In this document: in pieces, positions 1 through 7,325 of the stretch
Layout: each line of letters starts with the position of its first letter
How positions within the stretch are numbered: the first letter of the stretch is position 1
Assembly (NCBI GenBank): GCA_032251045.1
Contig: JAVVEW010000036.1
Span: 1 to 23,617 of the forward strand
Length of the DNA stretch: 23,617 nt
Source of the DNA: JAVVEW01 sp032251045
Lineage (GTDB): Bacteria; Pseudomonadota; Gammaproteobacteria; Methylococcales; Methylomonadaceae
Direction of reading: 5' to 3'
Notes under the pieces: generated by a model
The model's database searches: none
What the model was told of the DNA's origin: nothing
Seen by the model: the letters and a program-made list of their open reading frames with translations, nothing else
Program-made: the position numbers and the translations under genes

Positions 1-258
1 TATGAATCCAGCCTGAAGTATTATCGCGATTTGAAAAATGTCATCGATACCGCCCGCGAAGAAGGGCGCGAGGAGGGGCGAGTAGAAGGTAGACAAGAAG
101 GCAGAGAAGAAGGTGAGCACATCGGTTATCAAAAAGCCCGGGCTGAAACGGCCTTGAAAATGCTCAATCATGGTATACCGGAAGCAGAGGTGGCCACATT
201 GCTAGAGTTAACGTTACAAGAGGTTCAGGCGATTAAGAATACGTATTCACGGATTTAA
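1..258 (+). CDS. Rpn/PD-(D/E)XK family nuclease-transposase, C-terminal fragment
   Basis: The reading frame is open from base 1 and ends at TAA 256-258, so only the last 85 residues are visible and the catalytic N-terminal domain lies outside the window. What can be seen is a tract of alternating acidic and basic residues with glycine (EEGREEG, VEGRQEG, REEGE), then a short helical tail (ALKMLNHGIPEAEVATLLELT). This Glu-Glu-Gly-Arg tract and helical tail are typical of the C-terminus of Rpn-family (YhgA-like, PDDEXK_2) proteins, which are DNA nucleases linked to recombination and are often called transposases. The tail ends in what looks like a small helix-turn-helix or dimerisation element. 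The family is inferred from the tail only, so whether the catalytic part is intact is unknown. Confidence 0.7.
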   Translation, partial: YESSLKYYRDLKNVIDTAREEGREEGRVEGRQEGREEGEHIGYQKARAETALKMLNHGIPEAEVATLLELTLQEVQAIKNTYSRI

Positions 259-512
259 CACCTAAGGGTCGAGTAGACCGATTTCTTTCGAGTAAACAAC
301 ATCATTAAGAACCTTAATTCACGGCTTTTAGGTTTCGGCAGTGGAAAACGGGCTGACAATAGAGCACAGTTTGCCCAACTACAACAGTTGCTCCGGTCTC
401 GCTGATTCATCCGAAAGCATTTTCCGTCTCGCGGCCGTGAACAGGCGTGAGTGAACTCCAGAAAATCAAGGTTGCCACCTTAGCAATCTAACCTTAAAAA
501 AGAGGTGGCTTG
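259..512. other. Intergenic region, no gene seen
   Basis: This 254-base stretch separates the Rpn-like gene from the end of the TauE gene. No frame gives a convincing protein. Close to the TauE stop codon the minus strand can pair GCCACCT with AGGTGGC across a loop that contains a run of T, and a second pairing AAGGTT/AACCTT overlaps it. This could end transcription of the sulfur operon but is not a classic terminator. The part next to the Rpn gene may be debris of a mobile element; nothing in it was recognised. Confidence 0.4.
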
Positions 513-1316
513 TTAGGCATGAACGATCACCAAAGAACTCATAATTGGCAGGTTTTTTCCTAGCATGAACAGGGCAACCGCTATCACCAGCCAGGCAAAA
601 CCAACACGCAGCCATTCAGGATCAATATGGGTGGAAAGTCTGGCACCGATGCCGCTGCCCAACAATGCGCCGGCGGCGATCATGAGCGTTAGCTCAGCGT
701 CAAATGCCGCATGTTGTTGATAGCCGGCAAAGCCTGCCAGGCAATTCATGGCGATGATCATCAGCGACGTACCTACCGCAGCGGGTAGGGTCAGGCCCAC
801 CAATAAATTCAGTGCAGGCACAATCAAAAAACCACCGCCCACGCCAACCAATCCGGTGACCAGTCCGATCAACGCACCGTAACCCAGTACTTTGCCATAA
901 GGTACTTGCTTAGGACACAGGCGGTCGGTGCATTGGTTGGCTGGTTTGCCAGCTTGCGCAGGACGGCGAAGCATCCACCAGCCGGTACCGAGACTGAGCA
1001 GGCCGAATATGGTTAGCAGGATCGTGGCTGATAATTGATGCGCCAGAACACCGCCGCCGTAGGCGCCGGCCATACCGGAAATGCCAAACCACAGGCCACT
1101 GCGCCAGCATACCGCTTGCTCGCGAGCGTGCGGCAGCAATGCGCCCAGACTGGATAAGCCAACCACTACAAAAGCGGTGACAATGGCGGTTTTTGGCTCG
1201 ATGCCAAGTACATAAACCAGCATAGGGACCGTTAGTATCGAGCCGCCGCCGCCCATCAGCCCCAATAACAGACCAATCAGCACAGCCAGCGCTAGCGCCA
1301 GTAATAAGGTGGTCAC
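513..1316 (-). CDS. TauE/SafE family sulfite/sulfur anion exporter
   Basis: This is a 267-residue, very hydrophobic protein with about eight membrane helices in two pseudo-repeats. Each repeat carries the glycine-rich signature of the TauE/SafE (DUF81) family: GLMGGGGSILTVP near residue 20 and VGVGGGFLIVPAL near residue 157. Family members export sulfite, sulfoacetate or related anions across the inner membrane. The start is GTG at 1316, and its GTGA overlaps the TGA stop of the upstream persulfide dioxygenase, so translation is probably coupled. That pairing suggests the protein removes the sulfite made by the dioxygenase. The family is clear; the substrate is inferred from the neighbour. 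Confidence 0.9.
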   Translation of the reverse strand: MTTLLLALALAVLIGLLLGLMGGGGSILTVPMLVYVLGIEPKTAIVTAFVVVGLSSLGALLPHAREQAVCWRSGLWFGISGMAGAYGGGVLAHQLSATILLTIFGLLSLGTGWWMLRRPAQAGKPANQCTDRLCPKQVPYGKVLGYGALIGLVTGLVGVGGGFLIVPALNLLVGLTLPAAVGTSLMIIAMNCLAGFAGYQQHAAFDAELTLMIAAGALLGSGIGARLSTHIDPEWLRVGFAWLVIAVALFMLGKNLPIMSSLVIVHA

Positions 1317-2011
1317 TGGTCTGTCTCGGTCATGCCACAGCTTTGATTGGCAGGTAACGCTTGATCGATATGTTTGGGATAGGCTAGTTTCAGCTCTGCC
1401 ATCAGCTGAATGAAGCGTTGCCGCTCTGTTCCACCACCTAAACGCGGGTTTTGCGCTTTTTCCTGCTGGATAGTGCTGACCGTATTGCCTTGGTAATCAT
1501 GGCCAGGATAAACCAGGGTGTCAGGCGGCAGGGTAAATAGCTTTTCGGTGATGCTGTCATACAGCTGGCCGGCGTCGCCTTGCTGGAAATCGGTGCGGCC
1601 ACAGCCATTGATCAGTAGCGAATCACCGGTAAACACGCGGTCGGCCATCACATAGCTGACACACCCTTGCGTGTGTCCAGGGGTGTGCCGGACAGTAAAC
1701 TCCAGGTCGCCGATTTGCAGCGGCACGTTGTCGGTGACCAGTAAATCCGCGCATTGGGCGCCGGCATCGCGGTGTACCACACTGTGACTGCCCAGACGTT
1801 CGCGTAATTGTCCAGAACCGGTAATATGGTCGGCATGAACATGGGTTTCCAGCGTGTAAATCAACTGTAATTGCAGTTCCGTTAACAGCCTAATGTAGTG
1901 GCCGAGTTCGGTATTGACCGGGTCAATCAGTACGGCACGCCGGGTGCGTTCACAGCCGAGCAAATACGTATAGGTTGAGGTTTCGGTTTCGAATAATTGC
2001 CGAAATAGCAT
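1313..2011 (-). CDS. ETHE1-type persulfide dioxygenase (MBL-fold)
   Basis: This metallo-beta-lactamase fold protein is 232 residues long from the chosen start. It shows the metal motif HVHADH (His57, His59, Asp61, His62), a second ligand histidine in HTPGHT (His113), Asp130 in FTGDSLLI and His171 in YPGHDY. The GCGRTDFQQG segment is characteristic of the ETHE1/persulfide dioxygenase branch, which uses one Fe(II) to oxidise glutathione persulfide to sulfite and glutathione. A longer frame begins at 2047, but ATG 2011 has a good AGGAGAG ribosome site six bases upstream and matches the usual N-terminus (MLFRQLFE). The TauE/SafE gene follows with a four-base overlap. No rhodanese domain and no BigR/CstR-type regulator is visible nearby. 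Confidence 0.9.
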   Translation of the reverse strand: MLFRQLFETETSTYTYLLGCERTRRAVLIDPVNTELGHYIRLLTELQLQLIYTLETHVHADHITGSGQLRERLGSHSVVHRDAGAQCADLLVTDNVPLQIGDLEFTVRHTPGHTQGCVSYVMADRVFTGDSLLINGCGRTDFQQGDAGQLYDSITEKLFTLPPDTLVYPGHDYQGNTVSTIQQEKAQNPRLGGGTERQRFIQLMAELKLAYPKHIDQALPANQSCGMTETDQ

Positions 2012-2544
2012 AAGGCTCTCCTGGTTAGAATTATGGTCTTGTATCATGATTTAACACACTTCGTGCCAACTTTAACATGGGCTTGGTAGTCGATCAGCTA
2101 TGGCTGACTGGATGCGTGGTATGGGCTATGTTTCATTGATGAAACATGATGGTTGTTTATTGCAACTTGAATGAAACGTGTGTGCAACAGCACAGTGTCG
2201 ATTGGGGGAGCCCGTTTCAGGAATAATAGGTTGTATTGCAATAAAACATTTCGGTCCAAATATTCTATGCAACTAACAAGAGCGCTTCCCTCCTTTTGGA
2301 GGTTGTCGTAAAAGTGAAAATGCAGCCCGTAGCGCAGAGCGGAATACAGGAGCGGCATCGCCTGGAATGTCCTTAGATTGCGCTTACGCTTTATAACGGG
2401 CTCCGCAGTCATTCCGACTTTCAGGAGATTGAGGGGACTGAATGAGGTCAAGGGCCGTGCAACTTGCAGCGGCCGCTCACGGATCAGAGGGGCTTGGTTA
2501 AAGCTGGATAAGAACTTGGCTTGGAGCGCATGAAGAAATTAAAT
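2012..2544. other. Intergenic region without a credible gene
   Basis: About 530 bases separate the dioxygenase start from the dapE stop. A 117-codon minus-strand frame (2098-2451) is rejected because its translation runs through an inverted repeat and resembles no protein. A short perfect hairpin CCTCC-TTTT-GGAGG sits at 2289-2302, and a longer imperfect palindrome at 2324-2402. The promoter of the sulfur module should lie just above 2011 on the minus strand, but no convincing boxes were found. Confidence 0.5.
2324..2402. repeat. Imperfect palindrome, candidate REP-like intergenic element
   Basis: The outer arms AGCCCGT (2324-2330) and ACGGGCT (2396-2402) are perfect reverse complements. CAGG (2347-2350) pairs with CCTG (2361-2364) around the centre, and the sequence between them pairs partially. 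The wording (GCCCGTAGCGCAGAGCGGAATAC on one arm, ATTGCGCTTACGC on the other) resembles the dispersed palindromes common between genes in gammaproteobacteria. Only one copy is visible here, so repeat status is inferred. Confidence 0.35.
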
Positions 2545-3693
2545 TCAGGCGCAAGGTGCTGTCAGGTTGCCGTATAAACGCTGCAGAATGCCTTGATAAA
2601 TAACCGCCAGTTGTTCAAGGTCGGCCAGTGGTGTGTGCTCGTTGACCTGATGAATGCTGTGATTGAGCAAGCCCAGTTCGATCACTTCCGCGCCGGTAGG
2701 CGCGATGAAACGGCCATCGGAGGTGCCGCCGCCAGTATCGTTGCGTGCGGTCAAGCCGGTGACTTCGGTAATCGCCTGGTGCGCGGCGGCAAGCAGACGG
2801 CCTTGGCGAGTTAAAAACGGCTCGCCCGACAAGCGCCAGCTAAGGTCATAATTTAGGCCGTGTTTATCCAATAAGGCATGAATCTGCTGTTGTAAGCCGG
2901 TGCTGGTAGATTCAGGGCTGAAACGCAAATTAAACGTTACCGAAAGCTCGCCTGGAATGACATTTTCCGCACCGGTGCCGGCGGCGATATTGGAAATTTG
3001 CAGGCGCGTTGGTGGGAAAAAGTCGTTGCCCTGATCCCAGTTTCGATTGACCAAATCGGTCAATGCCGGGGCAAAAGCATGGATGGGGTTAAGCGCCAAC
3101 TCCGGATAGGCAACATGACCTTGTTTGCCTTTGATGGTGAGTTGGCCGTTGAGCGAACCGCGCCGGCCCACCCGAATCACATCACCTAGTTTAAGGTGGC
3201 TGGAGGGCTCGCCCACCAGACACCAGGTGATGTTGTCGCCACGCTTGTGCAATACGTCAATGGCTTTGACAATGCCATTGGTGGCAATGCCTTCTTCATC
3301 ACTGGTTAATAACATTGCAATGGAGCCAGGAAAACGAGGCTGGCTGGTGAGAAAGCGCTCAACGGCCACGATAAACGAAGCCACCGCACCTTTCATATCA
3401 GCAGCGCCGCGTCCGTAAAGCTGGTTATCGCGGATGGTGGGCGTGAACGGCGGCGTCAGCCAGGCTGCTTCCGGCCCCGGCGGCACTACATCGGTATGAC
3501 CCAGAAACACGAACAATGGTTGGTGATCGCCACGGCGCAGCCATAGGTTTTTGGTATCACCGAAATCCAGATAGTCGGCGGTAAAGCCCAAGGGCGCTAG
3601 TCGGTTGCTGATCAGTTCCATGCAGCCGGCATCATCGGGCGTTACCGAGGCCTTTCGAATCAGCTCTTCGGTGAGCGTCAGGGTGTCGCTCAT
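2545..3693 (-). CDS. dapE: Succinyl-diaminopimelate desuccinylase
   Basis: This 382-residue M20-family dimetal amidohydrolase splits N-succinyl-LL-2,6-diaminopimelate into succinate and LL-diaminopimelate in the lysine and peptidoglycan precursor pathway. Visible family marks are HTDVVPPG (His66, Asp68), GRGAADMKG with the bridging Asp99, SDEEG with catalytic Glu133 and ligand Glu134, GEPSS (Glu162), GGGTSDGRF near 321-329, and His348 in NHSIHQVNEHTP. Length and motif spacing match the E. coli-type enzyme. It is the last gene of the minus-strand dap run and begins four bases after the stop of the 81-residue acidic protein gene, so the two are almost certainly co-transcribed. Nothing appears missing. 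Confidence 0.97.
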   Translation of the reverse strand: MSDTLTLTEELIRKASVTPDDAGCMELISNRLAPLGFTADYLDFGDTKNLWLRRGDHQPLFVFLGHTDVVPPGPEAAWLTPPFTPTIRDNQLYGRGAADMKGAVASFIVAVERFLTSQPRFPGSIAMLLTSDEEGIATNGIVKAIDVLHKRGDNITWCLVGEPSSHLKLGDVIRVGRRGSLNGQLTIKGKQGHVAYPELALNPIHAFAPALTDLVNRNWDQGNDFFPPTRLQISNIAAGTGAENVIPGELSVTFNLRFSPESTSTGLQQQIHALLDKHGLNYDLSWRLSGEPFLTRQGRLLAAAHQAITEVTGLTARNDTGGGTSDGRFIAPTGAEVIELGLLNHSIHQVNEHTPLADLEQLAVIYQGILQRLYGNLTAPCA

Positions 3694-3697
3694 AAGA

Positions 3698-3943
3698 TTA
3701 CAGTTCGCTGTTCAATAGTTCTTCCACGCTGGGCAGTTCCGCATCGCTGGCCAGGCGCTTTTTGTACAGGTCGATAAATTCCATGAACGCTTGCTCCAGA
3801 TCATCCTGCAAGTCTTGTTCGTTATCGAGCTCGTCTTCGGGCACTTCCCCCGAGTCGAGATAATCCTTTTGTAAGGCGATTTCGCTATTCAGGGCGAGAA
3901 TCGCGTAAATCAAGGCATTGCTGGAAAGAGCATCGGTGGTCAT
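3698..3943 (-). CDS. Small acidic protein between dapD and dapE, function unknown
   Basis: This 81-residue protein was not recognised. It is strongly acidic in the middle (SGEVPEDELDNEQDLQDDLEQ) and at the end (ELPSVEELLNSEL). It is predicted mostly helical, with no cysteines, signal peptide or membrane segment. The start ATG 3943 is preceded by an AGGT ribosome site. It sits 15 bases after dapD and four bases before dapE on the same strand, so it belongs to the dap transcription unit. Tight packing and an intact frame argue that it is real. Its role could be as an accessory of the lysine pathway, but that is only an inference from position. Confidence 0.75.
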   Translation of the reverse strand: MTTDALSSNALIYAILALNSEIALQKDYLDSGEVPEDELDNEQDLQDDLEQAFMEFIDLYKKRLASDAELPSVEELLNSEL

Positions 3944-3958
3944 TGGAGTACCTGTGGG

Positions 3959-4777
3959 TTAGTCGCGCAAAAGTTCATTAAGGCCAGTCTTAGCGCGGGT
4001 TTTTTCATCGACTTGTTTGATGATGACCGCGCAATACAGGCTGTGACTGCCATCTTTGGCAGGCAGGTTGCCAGGGACGACAACCGACCCGGCCGGCACG
4101 CGTCCGTACAGGATTTCGCCGGTCAGGCGGTTGTAGATTTTGGTGCTTTGACCGATGTACACGCCCATGGAAATCACCGAGCCTTCCTCGACGATCACGC
4201 CTTCGACAATTTCCGAGCGTGCGCCGATGAAACAGTTGTCTTCGATAATGGTGGGGCCGGCTTGTAAAGGTTCCAGCACGCCGCCGATACCGACGCCACC
4301 GGATAGATGCACGTTTTTGCCGATTTGCGCACAAGAGCCGACGGTGACCCAGGTATCGACCATGGTGCCAGAATCGACATAAGCGCCGATATTGACATAA
4401 GACGGCATCAGCACGGTGTTAGGGGCGATATAGCTGCCTTTGCGGGCATTGGCGTTGGGTACCACGCGCACCCCTGCCTTGGCGAAATCATCCGGCGTGT
4501 AACTGGCGAACTTGGTTTCGACCTTGTCGTAATAGCGGTTGACGCCGCCATCCATAACCCGGTTGTCGCGTAGGCGAAAGGAGAGTAATACTGCTTTTTT
4601 CAGCCATTGATTGACCACCCAGGCGCCGTTTTGTTTTTCCGCGACCCGAGCTTCGCCGCTGTCCAGCAGATTGATGGCGCGTTCAACGGCATCCTTAATT
4701 TCGGCAGGCGCGTTGGCCGGCGACAACGCTGCGCGGTTATCAAAAGCCTGGTCAATGATGTTGGCAAGTTCAGTCAT
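3959..4777 (-). CDS. dapD: Tetrahydrodipicolinate N-succinyltransferase
   Basis: This 272-residue acyltransferase adds succinate from succinyl-CoA to tetrahydrodipicolinate, the branch-committing step of the succinylase route to diaminopimelate. The N-terminal third is helical. From about residue 100 a left-handed parallel beta-helix of hexapeptide repeats is evident (YVNIGAYVDSGTMVDTWVTVGS, then NVHLSGGVGIGG, and the IIEDNCFIGARSEIVEG coil). Length matches the family closely. The start ATG 4777 lies inside the end of dapC, in an eight-base overlap (ATGACTGA) that indicates translational coupling. The gene order dapC-dapD-small ORF-dapE brings three lysine-pathway genes together. Confidence 0.97.
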   Translation of the reverse strand: MTELANIIDQAFDNRAALSPANAPAEIKDAVERAINLLDSGEARVAEKQNGAWVVNQWLKKAVLLSFRLRDNRVMDGGVNRYYDKVETKFASYTPDDFAKAGVRVVPNANARKGSYIAPNTVLMPSYVNIGAYVDSGTMVDTWVTVGSCAQIGKNVHLSGGVGIGGVLEPLQAGPTIIEDNCFIGARSEIVEGVIVEEGSVISMGVYIGQSTKIYNRLTGEILYGRVPAGSVVVPGNLPAKDGSHSLYCAVIIKQVDEKTRAKTGLNELLRD

Positions 4778-5990
4778 GAGCGTTGAGAGTTCCTTGAGAG
4801 TTTTGGTGGATAAAATCGCGTAAACGCCGGGCGGCGTTCACGCATTCGGATAGTTCCGGCACCAGAGCGATGCGGACATGGTTTTGTCCTGGGTCGCCAG
4901 CCTCGGTGCGGCGCGATAAAAACGAGCCGGGCAATACCGTCAGATGGTAGTGACGATACAGTTCGCGGGCAAAAGTCCGATCACAACCGGGCGTTTTCAG
5001 CCATAGATAAAATGCTGCTTCCGGTTGGTCAATGGCGATGACCGGGTCTAGCTCGGCCAGTACGGCGGCGAAGCGTTGGCGATAGGCCGTGCGGTTGGCT
5101 TTGGCATGTGACTCATCCTGCCAGGCGGCGATGCTGGCATGTTGCGTGGGCAAGGGCAGGGCGCAACCGTGATAGGTTCGGTAGTTAAAAAACGCCTCCA
5201 GAAGTTTAGCGTCACCGGCCACGAAGCCAGAACGAAGTCCCGGCGCGTTGGAACGTTTGGAGAGGCTGTGAAATACCACGCAGCGGTGAAAATCGTCCCG
5301 GCCCAAACGCTGACAGACTTGTAAAAGCCCCAGTGGCGGTTGTTGTTCGTCGGGATAAATTTCCGAGTAGCATTCGTCGGCGGCGATGACGAAATCAAAA
5401 CGGTCGGCCAATTCCAGCAACATTTGCCAGTGGCTTTCGGTCAATACGGCACCGGCAGGGTTGCCCGGTGAGCAAACATAGATCAACTGGCAGCGCTGCC
5501 AAATTGCCTCGGGTACGGTGGCAAAGTCGGGCAAATATCCGCTTGTTTGAGACAGATTCAGAAAATAAGGCTGCGCCCCGGCCAACAATGCCGCACCTTC
5601 GTAAATCTGATAAAACGGGTTGGGCATCACCACCACCGGCTGATGGTTGCGGTCGATGATGGCTTGGGCAAAGGCAAATAACGCTTCCCGAGTGCCGGCC
5701 ACCGGCAATACCTGATGCTGCGGGTCGGGTGCAGATGTCAGTTGAAAGCGTTCGCTTAGCCAGGTGGCGATGCTTTCCCTAAGCTGCGGCAGGCCTCTGG
5801 TGTTTGGGTAATGGGCCAGGGTATGCAAATGCGTTAACAGCGCTTCCTGAATGACCTGCGGCGTGGGTTGTTTGGGTTCGCCTATGGACAGGGCGATAGG
5901 CGTGTAACTCGGGTTGGGTGTCACGCCAGTCAGTAAGCGGTTCAGCTTGGCAAACGGGTAGGTCTGCAAGCGCTCAAGGTCAGGATTCAT
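4770..5990 (-). CDS. dapC: Succinyldiaminopimelate transaminase
   Basis: This 406-residue fold-type I aminotransferase depends on pyridoxal phosphate. Seen are the SPGNPAG motif (about 174-180), the cofactor aspartate in AADECYSE (Asp205), the Schiff-base lysine in HSLSKRSN (Lys245) and the arginine-bearing RSGFVAGD segment. Sequence type (MNPDLERLQTYPFAKL start) and position immediately before dapD point to DapC, which converts N-succinyl-2-amino-6-ketopimelate to N-succinyl-LL-diaminopimelate with glutamate as donor. The ATG at 5990 overlaps the TGA of the upstream M48 protease gene by four bases (ATGA), and its own stop overlaps dapD. Related aminotransferases such as ArgD/AstC could do the same job; gene context favours DapC. 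Confidence 0.93.
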   Translation of the reverse strand: MNPDLERLQTYPFAKLNRLLTGVTPNPSYTPIALSIGEPKQPTPQVIQEALLTHLHTLAHYPNTRGLPQLRESIATWLSERFQLTSAPDPQHQVLPVAGTREALFAFAQAIIDRNHQPVVVMPNPFYQIYEGAALLAGAQPYFLNLSQTSGYLPDFATVPEAIWQRCQLIYVCSPGNPAGAVLTESHWQMLLELADRFDFVIAADECYSEIYPDEQQPPLGLLQVCQRLGRDDFHRCVVFHSLSKRSNAPGLRSGFVAGDAKLLEAFFNYRTYHGCALPLPTQHASIAAWQDESHAKANRTAYRQRFAAVLAELDPVIAIDQPEAAFYLWLKTPGCDRTFARELYRHYHLTVLPGSFLSRRTEAGDPGQNHVRIALVPELSECVNAARRLRDFIHQNSQGTLNAHD

Positions 5991-6775
5991 GGTCTAGCCT
6001 GGCATTGTGGCGCGTTGCCTTGCGCTTTAGTCTGTTGCCAGATAGGCAAAACCGAATCAAGTGCTTGTTGTAGCTGCTGGATTCGGGTTGCGTGCGAGGG
6101 ATGGGTGGATAAAAACTCCGGTGGCGCGGCGCTGCTGCTGGCCGTGGCCATGTTGCGCCACAGTTGCACACTGGCATTAGGGTCAAAGCCCGCCTGCGCC
6201 ATCAATTTTAGGCCGATGATATCGGCCTCGGATTCATGCGCGCGGCTATACGGCATCAATACACCATACTGTGCGCCCAAGCCAAGTAGGCCAACAGCGG
6301 TTTGGCCTAAGGCCGTTTGCGGCGCGGCGGCTGCTTGAACCAACGCCATGCCAGAGCTGACCGCCATTTCCTGAGACATGCGCTCATTGCTGTGTCGGGC
6401 CAGGACATGGCCGATTTCATGGCCGATCACCGCAGCCAGCTGGTGCTGATCTTGCGCAACCTTCAACAAGCCGGTATGCACGCCGATTTTATTGCCGGGC
6501 AAAGCGAAAGCGTTGGCGCTGCTATCGTCAAATACCACGACTTCCCAGCGTCCGCCGACCTGTTTGACCAGATGTCCTGCCACGCATTGCACATATTGAC
6601 GTGTGCCGGAGTCTCGATTGACCGGTTTGTCTTTCTTCAGGGCATCAAAGGCTTGCAAGCCCATTTGATTGAGTTGCGTATCAGGCATGAATACCAGCTG
6701 CGTGCGCCCGGTTGGGCTGGTAGCGCAAGCGCTGAGCAATACGGATAACAAGAGAAAACAGGGACGTAAACGCAT
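5987..6775 (-). CDS. M48-family zinc metallopeptidase, outer-membrane lipoprotein type
   Basis: This is a 262-residue secreted zinc protease from ATG 6775. It has a basic start (MRLRPC), a hydrophobic signal segment and a lipobox LLSAC with the lipidated Cys at 17. The zinc motif HEIGH (His119, Glu120, His123) and the third-ligand segment HESEAD (about 180-185) are intact. This is the layout of LoiP/YggG-type periplasmic proteases involved in envelope quality control. An earlier in-frame TTG at 6790 is possible, but ATG gives a cleaner signal peptide. The gene overlaps dapC by four bases and so appears to head the dap run, an unexpected partner for lysine biosynthesis. Substrates cannot be read from sequence. 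Confidence 0.92.
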   Translation of the reverse strand: MRLRPCFLLLSVLLSACATSPTGRTQLVFMPDTQLNQMGLQAFDALKKDKPVNRDSGTRQYVQCVAGHLVKQVGGRWEVVVFDDSSANAFALPGNKIGVHTGLLKVAQDQHQLAAVIGHEIGHVLARHSNERMSQEMAVSSGMALVQAAAAPQTALGQTAVGLLGLGAQYGVLMPYSRAHESEADIIGLKLMAQAGFDPNASVQLWRNMATASSSAAPPEFLSTHPSHATRIQQLQQALDSVLPIWQQTKAQGNAPQCQARP

Positions 6776-7088
6776 GGGGTTCTTTATCAATGGCCGAGGC
6801 GGCTGTTGGCTGAGTTACAGCTGATTATGATAACCGAACTCATGGCCAACGAAAAATCAGAGCAAAACCTGCCGCCATTATGATGCGCTAGGGCATGGAA
6901 AAAATTAAGGAGATTTAAGGCCTGAAATGGAATTATACCCGGCACCTGTCCGAGAAAGGAATGATTGAAGCGAACACCTGAATTGTGTGAGGCAAATAGT
7001 GTGGTGTTATGTAACAAGAATGACTGAAAAATCAGACTTGTCTTTTTTGCGTCAAAGTTTGTTGGTGTTCGCTGGATTTCGTTTGAAA
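6776..7088. other. Intergenic region upstream of the protease-dap run
   Basis: About 310 bases lie between the protease start and the tRNA terminator hairpin. A 76-codon minus-strand frame here (6787-7017) lacks a ribosome site and protein-like composition and is not called. The promoter of the minus-strand operon should be here. A TATCAT on the minus strand near 6820 with TTTTCG 17 bases upstream is the best pair found, but it is weak. Confidence 0.35.
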
Positions 7089-7115
7089 GGTGACCCTAGG
7101 TTTTCCAGGGTCACC
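7089..7115 (-). terminator. Candidate terminator downstream of tRNA-Thr
   Basis: A perfect nine-base inverted repeat (GGTGACCCT at 7089-7097, AGGGTCACC at 7107-7115) with a nine-base loop lies about 40 bases beyond the tRNA 3' end. On the minus strand it is followed by only TTTC, so the U-tract is weak. Its position right after an isolated tRNA supports a terminator or 3' processing role. Confidence 0.5.
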
Positions 7116-7152
7116 GAAACTTAAGTTACATCAACCTAAGTCATTGATATTA

Positions 7153-7228
7153 TGGAGCTGGTGGACGGATTCGAACCCCCGACCGGCTGATTACAAATCA
7201 GCTGCTCTACCGACTGAGCTACACCAGC
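7153..7228 (-). tRNA. tRNA-Thr (anticodon UGU)
   Basis: A 76-base cloverleaf can be folded on the minus strand. The acceptor stem is GCTGGTG/CACCAGC, with discriminator T and an encoded CCA. The D arm contains AGCTCAGTCGGTAGAGC, the anticodon stem is GCTGA/TCAGC, and the seven-base loop TTTGTAA gives anticodon TGT, reading ACA and ACG threonine codons. The T loop is the standard TTCGAAT. The T stem (GGGGG against CCGTC) contains a G-U and a G-G opposition, which is unusual. It stands alone here rather than in the common Tyr-Gly-Thr-tuf cluster. Confidence 0.95.
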
Positions 7229-7325
7229 GTTTGAACTCACAATTATATAATGCTGGTATTTTTCTTCAAGTATTTTTTATGATGATGGACAAGTTTGGTT
7301 ATCAGAACGGTGGCTTACAGCACAT

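Noticed and set aside
55..117. Purine-rich GAAGGG-type repetitive tract at the window start, considered as a microsatellite
   Set aside because: It is the coding sequence for the Glu-Gly-Arg tract typical of the C-terminal part of Rpn-family proteins.
2098..2451. 117-codon minus-strand open frame
   Set aside because: It runs through the palindrome at 2324-2402, has no ribosome site and its translation resembles no protein.
6787..7017. 76-codon minus-strand open frame upstream of the M48 protease gene
   Set aside because: No ribosome site, unusual composition, and it occupies the expected promoter region of the protease-dap run.
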